Source of the DNA: Microbacteriaceae bacterium | GTDB lineage: Bacteria; Actinomycetota; Actinomycetes; Actinomycetales; Microbacteriaceae | DNA length: 12,641 nucleotides | NCBI GenBank assembly: GCA_012511645.1 | Contig: JAAZFP010000205.1 | Span: 1-12,641 of the forward strand | Reading direction: 5' to 3' | In this document: piece after piece, positions 1-6,687 of the stretch | How the letters are laid out: each line of letters opens with the position of its first letter | Numbering within the stretch: position 1 is the first letter of the stretch | Translations under genes and position numbers: made by a program | Notes under the pieces: model-generated | Told to the model about the DNA's origin: nothing | Seen by the model: the letters and a program-made list of their open reading frames with translations, nothing else | The model's database searches: none

Positions 1-437
1 AGTCTGGCCAGGAAGTCTTCCTAAAGATCATCGACATCGACCTTGAGCGTCGCCTTTTCTCGCTCAGCCTGAAGCAGGCGAACGAGGGCGTGGATCCCGA
101 GGGCACCGAGTTCGATCCCGCGCTCTACGGCATGACCGCTGAGTACGACGAGAACGGCGAGTACAAGTACCCCGAAGGCTTCGATCCTGAGACCCAGGAG
201 TGGAAGGAAGGCTTCGAGACCCAGCGCGAGGCGTGGGAGCAGGAGTACGCTGCAGCTCAGGCTCGTTGGGAGGCTCACAAGAAGCAGGTCGGCGAGGCTC
301 TCGTTGCTGAGGCTGAGGCCCCGGCAGCAGGCGACTCGGCAGCTCAGCAGAGCTTCTCGAGCGAGTCGGCATCAAGCGGTACGCTTGCTGACGATGAGGC
401 ACTTGCTGCACTCAAGCAGCAGCTCGAAGGCAACTAA
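1..437 (+). CDS. rpsA: 30S ribosomal protein S1, C-terminal part (5' end outside window)
   Basis: The reading frame is open from the window edge (first full codon at position 3) to a TAA at 435-437. The first residues, a GQEVFLKIIDIDLERRLFSLSLKQ stretch, are the end of the last S1 RNA-binding repeat, where the basic and aromatic beta strands close the OB fold. After it comes the actinobacterial S1 tail: an acidic, aromatic segment (positions about 90-250) and then an Ala/Glu/Ser-rich, probably disordered end. S1 binds mRNA on the 30S subunit and helps start translation. Only about 144 residues are visible, so nothing can be said about the total number of S1 repeats. A strong hairpin terminator follows 16 bases after the stop codon. 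The identification is firm because of the S1-repeat end plus the neighbouring coaE, a common actinobacterial arrangement. Confidence 0.93.
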   Translation, partial: SGQEVFLKIIDIDLERRLFSLSLKQANEGVDPEGTEFDPALYGMTAEYDENGEYKYPEGFDPETQEWKEGFETQREAWEQEYAAAQARWEAHKKQVGEALVAEAEAPAAGDSAAQQSFSSESASSGTLADDEALAALKQQLEGN

Positions 438-453
438 CGCTTCGAAGCTCTGA

Positions 454-487
454 AGAAAGCCCGGCTCCGTGTGGTGCCGGGCTTTCT
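454..487 (+). terminator. Rho-independent-type terminator hairpin after rpsA
   Basis: A perfect 12-bp stem (AGAAAGCCCGGC at 454-465 with GCCGGGCTTTCT at 476-487) encloses a 10-base loop. The descending arm contains CTTTCT and is followed by GCTTTG rather than a pure T run. It ends 14 bases before the coaE start codon, so coaE must be reached by read-through or from a promoter within or before the hairpin. Confidence 0.85.
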
Positions 488-501
488 GCTTTGATAGACG
501 T

Positions 502-1095
502 ATGAAACTCATTGCTCTCAGCGGAGGAATTGCATCAGGCAAATCAACGGTTGCCCGTCGTCTCGCAGAGTTGGGGGCGCACCATATTGATGCAGACGCA
601 CTTGCACGGGAAGCAGTTGCCGTCGGCAGTGCCGGCCTTGAGCAGATCTATGAGTATTTCGGTGCTGACGTGATCAGCGCAGACGGCTCGCTCGATCGGG
701 CTCGGCTCGGTTCACGTGTGTTTGAGAATGCCGACGAGTTGCAAGCGCTGAATTCGATTGTGCATCCTGAGGTTCGCAGGTTGGCGAATGAGCGTCTCAG
801 CAGTATTCGTGAGCAGAATGAGAGCGCTGTGGTGATCTACGACGTGCCGCTTCTTGTAGAGGCCGGGGTCGATCTGCCATGGGACCTTGTGGTGATTACG
901 GAAGCTCCGGTAGAGGAGCGAATCCGAAGGATGGTCGAGCTCCGCGGAATGAGTGAAGAAGACGCGAAGCAGCGACTCTCGAATCAAGCAGATGATGCCG
1001 CTCGTCGGGCGATCGCCGACGTGATCATCGATACGGGATCAAGCTTGGATGACACGCTGCGCCAAACGGAAGCTCTCTGGCATCAAGTGTCGTAG
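502..1095 (+). CDS. coaE: dephospho-CoA kinase
   Basis: A 197-residue protein, the usual size for a stand-alone CoaE. It phosphorylates the 3'-hydroxyl of the ribose in dephospho-CoA, the last step of coenzyme A synthesis in the cytoplasm. The Walker A loop GGIASGKST is at residues 8-16. The HIDAD stretch (residues 28-32) supplies the acidic residue typical of CoaE substrate binding, and YDVPLLVEAG plus the RMVELRGMSEEDAKQRLSNQ lid segment are also family-typical. The ATG at 502 puts the first beta strand (KLIALSGG) right at the N-terminus. An in-frame GTG at 469 would start inside the terminator stem and add a non-homologous leader, so I rejected it. No clear Shine-Dalgarno sequence lies before the ATG. 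The C-terminal GrpB-like extension known in mycobacterial CoaE is absent. The gene converges on the VKOR gene with only 17 bases between the stop codons. Confidence 0.95.
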   Translation: MKLIALSGGIASGKSTVARRLAELGAHHIDADALAREAVAVGSAGLEQIYEYFGADVISADGSLDRARLGSRVFENADELQALNSIVHPEVRRLANERLSSIREQNESAVVIYDVPLLVEAGVDLPWDLVVITEAPVEERIRRMVELRGMSEEDAKQRLSNQADDAARRAIADVIIDTGSSLDDTLRQTEALWHQVS

Positions 1096-1112
1096 GAGCG
1101 TTTCCACGTCGG

Positions 1113-1727
1113 TCACATGCGGCGGAATTCTCCGAGCCAGTCGAGTTGCACCTGAGCGACGACCGCAATCAACAGGAACGTGAAGACGACAAGCACCCAA
1201 CTCCACGAGTACAGAGTGGCGTAGAATTTCTGCCCCGTGGGCGGTAGCGGAACAGCACCAGTCGCTTGTGGCCGCAACGCACCGACCCACCACAGCGGGA
1301 TCATAGCTGTCCACACGACCATGCACCACGGGCAGAGCGTGTGGAGTGAGAAGACGCTCTGATAGCTGAGCCAGAGGATGAGCCCGAACCCAAAGAGGAG
1401 ACCAGCCTGATAGATCCACCAGAACCACGGGGCGAAGCGAGCCCCCGCGAGCAGGGCAACTCCGACAACAATTGGTGCAACGAACATCGCAACGCCCAAG
1501 ATCGTGTTGCTAAATCCGAAGAGGGAGCCCTGCCAGCTCGCCATGTTTGGGCCGCATGTCACCAGAACACTCACTGAACAGTTCGGCACATACTCGGGGT
1601 TCTGCAAGGTCTTGATGAACTCAGTGAGCAACTGAAACGATGCGAACCAGCCGACGACTCCGGCAATGATGGAAAAAATTGCGAATGAGGTGGTGCGTGG
1701 GTCGCGCGTGCCTGCATCTTGACTCAT
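1113..1727 (-). CDS. vitamin K epoxide reductase (VKOR) family membrane protein
   Basis: A 204-residue polytopic membrane protein with about five hydrophobic segments (roughly residues 14-37, 75-95, 101-122, 133-150 and 172-192). The redox motif CPWC is at residues 132-135, and a second cysteine pair, C50 and C58, sits in the loop after the first helix. The SLFGFSNTILG stretch after that loop is typical of bacterial VKOR. In actinobacteria this family re-oxidises a DsbA-like thiol oxidase using membrane menaquinone, so it supports disulfide formation outside the membrane. No thioredoxin-like domain is fused, so the DsbA partner must be encoded elsewhere. The ATG at 1727 is preferred because a TAGCAT box ends 7 bases before it, which fits a leaderless transcript. 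An in-frame ATG at 1736 is the alternative and adds three residues. It is the only minus-strand gene in the chromosomal part of the window, convergent with coaE and divergent from rne. Confidence 0.88.
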   Translation of the reverse strand: MSQDAGTRDPRTTSFAIFSIIAGVVGWFASFQLLTEFIKTLQNPEYVPNCSVSVLVTCGPNMASWQGSLFGFSNTILGVAMFVAPIVVGVALLAGARFAPWFWWIYQAGLLFGFGLILWLSYQSVFSLHTLCPWCMVVWTAMIPLWWVGALRPQATGAVPLPPTGQKFYATLYSWSWVLVVFTFLLIAVVAQVQLDWLGEFRRM

Positions 1728-1734
1728 GGGTGCC

Positions 1735-1740
1735 ATGCTA
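1735..1740 (-). promoter_or_regulatory. candidate -10 box for the VKOR gene
   Basis: Read on the minus strand this is TAGCAT, matching the actinobacterial TANNNT -10 pattern. Seven bases separate it from the ATG at 1727, so transcription could begin at the start codon. No convincing -35 hexamer is visible at 17-18 bases. The same geometry occurs before proA. Confidence 0.3.
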
Positions 1741-1741
1741 T

Positions 1742-1759
1742 CTGCAGAACCTGCAGAAA
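1742..1759. repeat. tandem 9-mer CTGCAGAA(C/A), palindromic cores, in the VKOR upstream region
   Basis: Two back-to-back copies, CTGCAGAAC and CTGCAGAAA, lie just upstream of the VKOR start and would fall in the promoter spacer. Each contains the palindrome CTGCAG. They could be paired half-sites for a regulator, but chance is possible with so short a unit. Confidence 0.35.
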
Positions 1760-1828
1760 TTTTTGAAGGCGTGCCATAATGGTTCTGTTGCCTCGGGTCA
1801 GCACGACTCCCGGCACGACAGTCTTTTG

Positions 1829-1844
1829 GTCGCACAATTGCGAC
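1829..1844. promoter_or_regulatory. interrupted palindrome GTCGCA-N4-TGCGAC, possible operator
   Basis: A perfect 6-bp inverted repeat with a 4-base spacer (CAAT) lies near the middle of the divergent region between the VKOR gene and rne. Its size and placement fit a dimeric regulator site, but no regulator gene is nearby and I do not recognise the motif. Confidence 0.35.
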
Positions 1845-1897
1845 TTCCGGCCAGTACCTGGTCGGGTGTGGGGCAACCGCCTCGCACAAGTAAAGTT

Positions 1898-1927
1898 TTG
1901 CGGTTGTATTTCGCCGCACAATACAGT
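1898..1927 (+). promoter_or_regulatory. candidate promoter for rne
   Basis: TTGCGG (1898-1903) and TACAGT (1922-1927) are 18 bases apart, upstream of rne. The -10 matches TATAAT at four of six positions, the -35 only at three. It would give a leader of about 30 bases containing the AAGGAG ribosome binding site at 1951-1956. The rest of the 1728-1966 gap holds the two symmetric repeats listed separately and no coding sequence that I can support. Confidence 0.35.
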
Positions 1928-1966
1928 TCGCCGAGCAGTGAGCGCGGCGTAAGGAGCGCACCAGTA

Positions 1967-4354
1967 ATGGTGAATGAGCACACAGTAGAAGAAGTTTCGA
2001 CGACCGAATCTGAGCATTCAGTTGATGAACCGACGTCCGAACCGACACCAGAGACTCAACACGACACTTCGCCCGATGAAGCGACGCTGTCGGACACCGA
2101 CGGCGAGGCCGCGGGAGTTGACGTCATCGAGCCAGAAACGGCTGAAAGCGATGGTGCGACGACAGAGCAAGAGGCTCAGCCGCTGCTTCTGTTACCGCTC
2201 ACCGAGATGACGCCAGAAGAGCGCTTCAAGGCCACTGCTCGATTGATATTCCTTGCACCAGACGTGCCCCCAGTGCAACCGCGTCAGCGGAGAAGCGATT
2301 TTCGTCAGCTTGACGATCTGCTTGATCGTCAGTTTCATGGTGGACGAGAGCGCGACACGCGGCACCATGCCGATGAAGATGACCGTGAGTCGACCTCATC
2401 GCGTCGTCGCACCCGTCGTCGTCCAAATGACACGCAGAGCGAAGACGAAGCGCCGCGTCGAGAGCCACGGACTCCCGCACCGATCAACGAACCGCAGAAG
2501 GTGAAGGGGTCGACCCGGCTCGAGGCGAAGCGTCAGCGTCGCCGCGACGGTCGAGATGCGGGACGCAGGCGTCGCCTCGTAATTACCGAGAGCGAGTTTC
2601 TCGCTCGGCGTGAATCAGTTGATCGAGAGATGATTGTTCGCACCTCAGCTGATCGTATTCAAATTGGCGTGCTTGAGGACAAGGTGCTTGTCGAGCACTA
2701 CGTTGCGAGGTCAAGCGAAACGTCACTGATCGGAAACGTTTACTTGGGACGCGTGCAGAACGTGCTGCCGAGTATGGAAGCAGCGTTTGTCGACATCGGG
2801 CGAGGGCGCAACGCGGTGCTGTATTCCGGTGAGGTCGACTGGAGCGAATTTGAGGGCAGCGCTTCCGCGCGCAAGATTGAAAATGCCTTGAAACCTGGCG
2901 ATATGGTGCTGGTGCAGGTGACGAAGGATCCCGTCGGCCATAAGGGTGCCCGTCTCACGAGCCAGATTTCATTGCCCGGTCGTTTTTTGGTTTATGTGCC
3001 TGGCGGTGCCATGAACGGCATTTCACGCAAGCTGCCTGATACTGAGCGTGCCAGACTCAAGAAGATTCTTAAGGAAGTGCTTCCGACTGGTGCAGGGGTC
3101 ATCGTGCGCACCGCTGCTGAAGGAGCCACCGAAGACCAGGTGACGGGTGACGTTCAGCGACTGACCCGTCAGTGGGATGCGATTCAACGGCGTGTTACGC
3201 AGGGAGGCGGCCCCGTGCTGCTGCACTCTGAGCCTGACATGCTCATCAAGATCGTTCGAGATGTGTTCAACGAAGACTTCAATAAGCTCATTATTCAGGG
3301 CGATGACACATTCCGAGTGATCGAAGACTACCTTTCGCAGGTTGCTCCCGAATTGCTGGAGCGGGTTGAGCAGTACTCTTCTGACCGCGACATCTTCGAT
3401 GAGTACCGAATCTCCGAACAGATTGTGAAAGCACTTGACCGCAAGGTATGGCTTCCGTCGGGTGGTTCGTTGGTTATCGATCGCACCGAAGCGATGACGG
3501 TTGTCGATGTGAACACCGGCAAATTCGTTGGATCGGGTGGCAATCTTGAAGAGACGGTGACCAAGAATAATCTTGAGGCTGCCGAGGAAATTGTGCGCCA
3601 GCTTCGTCTGCGCGACATTGGCGGCATCATCGTCATCGACTTCATCGACATGGTGCTTGAGTCGAACCGTGATTTGGTGCTGCGCAGGCTCGTCGAGTGT
3701 TTGAGTAGAGACCGAACGAAGCATCAGGTCGCTGAAGTCACGTCGCTGGGACTTGTGCAAATGACAAGGAAGAAGCTCGGTCTGGGACTGCTTGAGTCAT
3801 TTAGTGAATCGTGCGAAGTCTGCGCTGGTCGTGGACTGATCGTCCATCATGATCCAGTGTCACGTCACCGGAATGATTCACCCGCACGTTCAAAGCGGAA
3901 GAATACGTCTCAGCAACAGCAGCAGGCCCCGGCACCTCAGGCTCACTCGATCACCGATGAGTCGCGAACGGCGCTTGCGAAGATTGCAGCATCAACCATT
4001 CCGGTAGCGGCCGAGGCGGGGGAGTCGAACGAGACACGGGCGCCGAAAGAAGCACCTACTCGTCCCGTGCGCAGCAGCCAGAGATCTCGGCGAGCAACTG
4101 CTACCGCTTCGACGGCAACGCGATCCGCACAGGGGGCGCACATTGCTGAGATTGAGGCTGATCTCGCAGCACAGTCCGCGAAGGGAGGGGGAGACCGTGA
4201 GGGAGATGCGCGCGCGGCGCAAGCACCCAGTACGGTTTCCGCCGAGGACATGCTGAAGTCAGTGCTCGACGCATTGCCTCCGGCTCCCGCTCAGGGAACA
4301 CGCAAGCGGGTCAGTCGACGTGCCAGCAGCAACACGCCCGACTCAGGTATTTGA
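1967..4354 (+). CDS. rne: ribonuclease E/G family endoribonuclease
   Basis: A 795-residue protein with the RNase E/G catalytic core in the middle and long disordered arms, the layout known from actinobacterial RNase E. Residues 1-200 are first acidic (Glu/Thr/Asp rich) and then strongly Arg-rich. The core begins near residue 204, with the S1 RNA-binding domain at about 250-345 (IGNVYLGRVQNVLPSMEAAFVDIG). The Mg-binding catalytic region contains VDVNTGKF (D514) and IDFIDM (D558, D561). CEVCAG (C616, C619) is the Zn-link that joins subunits. Residues 635-795 are an Ala/Arg/Ser-rich tail with a run of five Gln near 3910. The enzyme makes single-strand cuts in mRNA decay and in rRNA and tRNA maturation, preferring 5'-monophosphate RNA. 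The ATG at 1967 has AAGGAG ten bases upstream. The frame is open back to 1679, but that would run into the VKOR gene and has no homologous content. The family name is firm; RNase E versus RNase G is nomenclature. Confidence 0.95.
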   Translation: MVNEHTVEEVSTTESEHSVDEPTSEPTPETQHDTSPDEATLSDTDGEAAGVDVIEPETAESDGATTEQEAQPLLLLPLTEMTPEERFKATARLIFLAPDVPPVQPRQRRSDFRQLDDLLDRQFHGGRERDTRHHADEDDRESTSSRRRTRRRPNDTQSEDEAPRREPRTPAPINEPQKVKGSTRLEAKRQRRRDGRDAGRRRRLVITESEFLARRESVDREMIVRTSADRIQIGVLEDKVLVEHYVARSSETSLIGNVYLGRVQNVLPSMEAAFVDIGRGRNAVLYSGEVDWSEFEGSASARKIENALKPGDMVLVQVTKDPVGHKGARLTSQISLPGRFLVYVPGGAMNGISRKLPDTERARLKKILKEVLPTGAGVIVRTAAEGATEDQVTGDVQRLTRQWDAIQRRVTQGGGPVLLHSEPDMLIKIVRDVFNEDFNKLIIQGDDTFRVIEDYLSQVAPELLERVEQYSSDRDIFDEYRISEQIVKALDRKVWLPSGGSLVIDRTEAMTVVDVNTGKFVGSGGNLEETVTKNNLEAAEEIVRQLRLRDIGGIIVIDFIDMVLESNRDLVLRRLVECLSRDRTKHQVAEVTSLGLVQMTRKKLGLGLLESFSESCEVCAGRGLIVHHDPVSRHRNDSPARSKRKNTSQQQQQAPAPQAHSITDESRTALAKIAASTIPVAAEAGESNETRAPKEAPTRPVRSSQRSRRATATASTATRSAQGAHIAEIEADLAAQSAKGGGDREGDARAAQAPSTVSAEDMLKSVLDALPPAPAQGTRKRVSRRASSNTPDSGI

Positions 4355-4379
4355 CCAGTTTTATCTGATGCGATAAAGT
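4351..4379 (+). promoter_or_regulatory. candidate promoter for the rplU-rpmA operon
   Basis: TTGACC (4351-4356, five of six matches to TTGACA) and TAAAGT (4374-4379, four of six to TATAAT) are separated by exactly 17 bases. The -35 box contains the rne stop codon. Transcription would start near 4386 and give a leader of about 115 bases before rplU. Confidence 0.6.
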
Positions 4380-4385
4380 TGGTCG

Positions 4386-4500
4386 TTGGCGCCGCTCTTA
4401 CTTGAGTGGTGATGCGTGCCACTGTTGCCGGTGCGCTTATCGGTTTCGGCGGGTTATCATCCGCAGTGATCATACGTTCTTTACAGAAAAAGGTAGACAA
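4386..4500 (+). promoter_or_regulatory. structured 5' leader of rplU
   Basis: The leader holds two short stems that cannot form together: CCGCTC/GAGTGG (4392-4397 with 4404-4409) and AGTGGT/GCCACT (4405-4410 with 4418-4423). A further small hairpin, GCGG/CCGC (4449-4452 with 4461-4464), follows. Many ribosomal protein operons are controlled through leader RNA, so an autoregulatory or attenuating element is plausible. I do not recognise a named family, and stems this short also arise by chance. Confidence 0.35.
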
Positions 4501-4809
4501 GTGGTTTTCGCAGTAGTGCGCACAAGCGGGCGTCAGGAGAAGGTGGAGGTCGGTTCGATCATCACCGTGAACCGTGTCTCGGGTGACGATAAGGGCAAGG
4601 TTGTGCTTCCTGCCGTGCTGCTCGTCGACGGTGACACCGTGACGACCGATCCGGCAAAGCTCTCCAAGGTCAAGGTCACCGCCGAGGTCCTCAACGACCT
4701 CCGCGGCCCGAAGATCGTGATCCAGCGGTACAAGAACAAGACCGGCTACAAGAAGCGCCAGGGACACCGTCAGGATCTGACGCGTCTCAAGGTGACCGGT
4801 ATCAAGTAA
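4501..4809 (+). CDS. rplU: 50S ribosomal protein L21
   Basis: A 102-residue protein matching L21 in length and motifs: the MVFAVVRTSGRQEKVEVGS N-terminus and the basic C-terminal segment with YKNKTGYKKRQGHRQ, which contacts 23S rRNA. The start is a GTG at 4501, with AAAAAGG ending seven bases before it. The open frame extends upstream to 4402, but that stretch has no L21 homology and includes the leader. rpmA follows after 35 bases with its own AAGGAG site, the near-universal rplU-rpmA pair. Confidence 0.97.
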   Translation: MVFAVVRTSGRQEKVEVGSIITVNRVSGDDKGKVVLPAVLLVDGDTVTTDPAKLSKVKVTAEVLNDLRGPKIVIQRYKNKTGYKKRQGHRQDLTRLKVTGIK

Positions 4810-4844
4810 CGGGCTTTGCTCGTAGATTTTAAGGAGACAGTCAC

Positions 4845-5099
4845 ATGGCATCCAAGAAGGGCGTCGGCTCAAGCAAGAACGGCCGCGACTCAAATGCACA
4901 GCGCCTCGGTGTGAAGCGTTTCGGCGGTCAGCAGGTCAACGCAGGCGAGATCATCATTCGCCAGCGCGGCACAAAGATTCATCCCGGCTCAAATGTCGGT
5001 CGCGGTAAGGACGACACGCTGTTCGCTCTTGCGGCGGGCGCGGTTGAGTTCGGCGCGAAGGGCGGCCGCAAGGTCGTGAATATCGTTACCGCAGCATAG
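4845..5099 (+). CDS. rpmA: 50S ribosomal protein L27
   Basis: An 84-residue protein. The Gly/Lys/Ser-rich N-terminus (MASKKGVGSSKNGRDS) is the flexible arm that reaches the peptidyl transferase centre, followed by RLGVKRFGGQQV and the IIIRQRGTKIHPG core. There is no cleavable N-terminal extension of the kind found in Firmicutes. AAGGAG at 4831-4836 precedes the ATG by eight bases. It is the second gene of the rplU-rpmA pair, and a hairpin lies between it and obg. Confidence 0.97.
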   Translation: MASKKGVGSSKNGRDSNAQRLGVKRFGGQQVNAGEIIIRQRGTKIHPGSNVGRGKDDTLFALAAGAVEFGAKGGRKVVNIVTAA

Positions 5100-5110
5100 T
5101 CTGTGGAGTG

Positions 5111-5142
5111 CGGCAAGGCGGGCTTCGGCTCGCCTTTTGCCG
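5111..5142 (+). terminator. hairpin between rpmA and obg, partial terminator or processing site
   Basis: CGGCAAGGCGGGC (5111-5123) pairs with GCTCGCCTTTTGCCG (5128-5142) around a TTCG tetraloop, with a two-base bulge. TTCG loops make very stable hairpins. No T run follows, so it may only partly stop transcription, lowering obg output relative to the ribosomal protein genes, or protect the upstream mRNA 3' end. Confidence 0.55.
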
Positions 5143-5184
5143 TATGAGGGGGCAAATGTTGTCCGATGAGAGAGGTGGGGCGGC

Positions 5185-6687
5185 ATGGTAACATTCGTAG
5201 ATCAGGTGCAGGTGCATCTGGCTACTGGGAATGGCGGCAAAGACTGCGTTTCGATTAAGCGGGAAAAATTCAAGCCACTCGCTGGTCCTGATGGTGGTAA
5301 CGGTGGGCACGGCGGCGACATCGTGTTTATCGCTGACTCTCAGGTGTCGACCCTGCTGGACTTTCACCATCGACCACACCTGAACGCCGAGAACGGTGGT
5401 TTCGGGATGGGCGACATGCGTTCCGGGGTGAACGGCGCCGAAATGTTGCTACCAGTGCCCGTTGGGACGGTGATCAAAGATAGCCACGGTGAGGCGCTTG
5501 CCGATCTCAGCGAGGCAGGGGAGCGCTTTGTTGCCGCAAGGGGCGGCGTCGGGGGGCTCGGAAATGCCGCACTCGCCGGCCCAAAGCGAAAGGCGCCGGG
5601 TTTTGCGCTCCTCGGTACGGGTGGCGAATCTGCCACGGTCACGCTCGAGTTGAAGACCATTGCCGATGTGGCATTGGTTGGATACCCTTCTGCCGGGAAA
5701 TCAAGTCTGATCGCAGCCCTGAGCGCGGCGAAACCGAAGATTGCTGATTACCCGTTTACGACACTGCACCCTAACCTTGGCGTAGTGCAAGCGGGAGATT
5801 ACCGCTATACCGTTGCTGATGTGCCCGGCCTCATTGAAGGTGCCAGTGAAGGCAAGGGGCTCGGTCTGGACTTTTTGCGACACGTCGAGCGGTGCAGCGC
5901 GCTGCTGCATGTGCTTGACTGCGCGACTTTGGAACCACGGCGGGATCCGCTGAGTGATCTTGAGGTCATTCGCTCAGAGCTCGCTGCCTACCCGGTTCCA
6001 GAAGGGCAGACGCCGCTGCTTGAGCGACCTCAGCTCGTTGCGCTCAACAAAATTGATGTGCCCGAGGCTCGCGAGCTGGCGGAGTTTGTTCGGCCCGAAC
6101 TCGAAGCCCTGGGCTATCGGGTGTTTGAGATTTCAACGGTGTCTCATGAGGGTTTGCGCGCGCTGAGTTTCGCGATGGGAGCGCTCGTTGATGAAGCGCG
6201 AGCAGGGGCCGAAGATGCGGCACCGGCACCTCGGATTGTGCTGCGACCAGACGCAGTAAACCGTCAAGAGTTTCAGATTGTTCCAGAGGGTGGCAGCTTT
6301 GGCACCGTCTATCGAATTCTTGGGGCGAAACCCGAACGGTGGGTTGCCCAGACTGATTTTGCCAATGATGAAGCCGTCGGTTATCTCGCAGATCGATTGC
6401 AGAAGCTGAAGATCGATGAGGCGCTCATGAAGGCGGGTGCAACGGCGGGTTCTCCTGTGGTCATTGGGCCTGGTTCCGGAGTCGTCTTTGACTGGGAGCC
6501 ATCGATTACCACCGCAGCAGAGGTGCAGGTCGGAGCTCGCGGCACCGATCCTCGAATCGACGCGAGTAGTAGGCGCACGAATAAGGAGCGTCGTGAGCAG
6601 TACCATGACCTCATGGACGCGAAGGCTGAGGCTCGAGCAGAATTGGAACGCGAGCGCGAAGCCGGCATGTGGAAAGATGACGAGTGA
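5185..6687 (+). CDS. obg: GTPase Obg (CgtA), ribosome-associated
   Basis: A 500-residue protein with the full Obg layout. Residues 1-158 form the glycine-rich Obg fold (GPDGGNGGHGGD, ARGGVGGLGNA). The G domain has G1 GYPSAGKSS at 166-174, switch YPFTTLHPNLG, G3 DVPGLIEG at 212-219 and G4 NKID at 288-291. The OCT domain lies at about 350-430, and a charged tail with an Arg/Glu-rich helix ends the protein, as is common in actinobacteria. Obg binds the 50S subunit in its GTP state and acts in late 50S assembly and stress signalling. The ATG at 5185 has GAGAGGTGG eight or more bases upstream. Its stop codon overlaps the proB start (GTGA), suggesting translational coupling. The placement after rplU-rpmA is the classical order. 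Confidence 0.97.
   Translation: MVTFVDQVQVHLATGNGGKDCVSIKREKFKPLAGPDGGNGGHGGDIVFIADSQVSTLLDFHHRPHLNAENGGFGMGDMRSGVNGAEMLLPVPVGTVIKDSHGEALADLSEAGERFVAARGGVGGLGNAALAGPKRKAPGFALLGTGGESATVTLELKTIADVALVGYPSAGKSSLIAALSAAKPKIADYPFTTLHPNLGVVQAGDYRYTVADVPGLIEGASEGKGLGLDFLRHVERCSALLHVLDCATLEPRRDPLSDLEVIRSELAAYPVPEGQTPLLERPQLVALNKIDVPEARELAEFVRPELEALGYRVFEISTVSHEGLRALSFAMGALVDEARAGAEDAAPAPRIVLRPDAVNRQEFQIVPEGGSFGTVYRILGAKPERWVAQTDFANDEAVGYLADRLQKLKIDEALMKAGATAGSPVVIGPGSGVVFDWEPSITTAAEVQVGARGTDPRIDASSRRTNKERREQYHDLMDAKAEARAELEREREAGMWKDDE

Noticed and set aside
1679..1966. Upstream extension of rne to 1679
   Set aside because: It would overlap the VKOR start and adds Cys/His-rich sequence with no RNase E likeness; the ATG at 1967 has an AAGGAG site.
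1737..2048. N-terminal extension of the VKOR protein to 2048
   Set aside because: It would run antisense into the rne start and adds about 100 residues before the first helix with no family similarity.
3023..3760. 245-codon open frame on the minus strand inside rne
   Set aside because: Directly opposite the catalytic core of RNase E, with no independent start signal or recognisable domain.
4402..4500. Cys-rich N-terminal extension of L21 from 4402
   Set aside because: L21 begins at MVFAVVR in this family, and the GTG at 4501 has a good ribosome binding site; the extra sequence is leader RNA.
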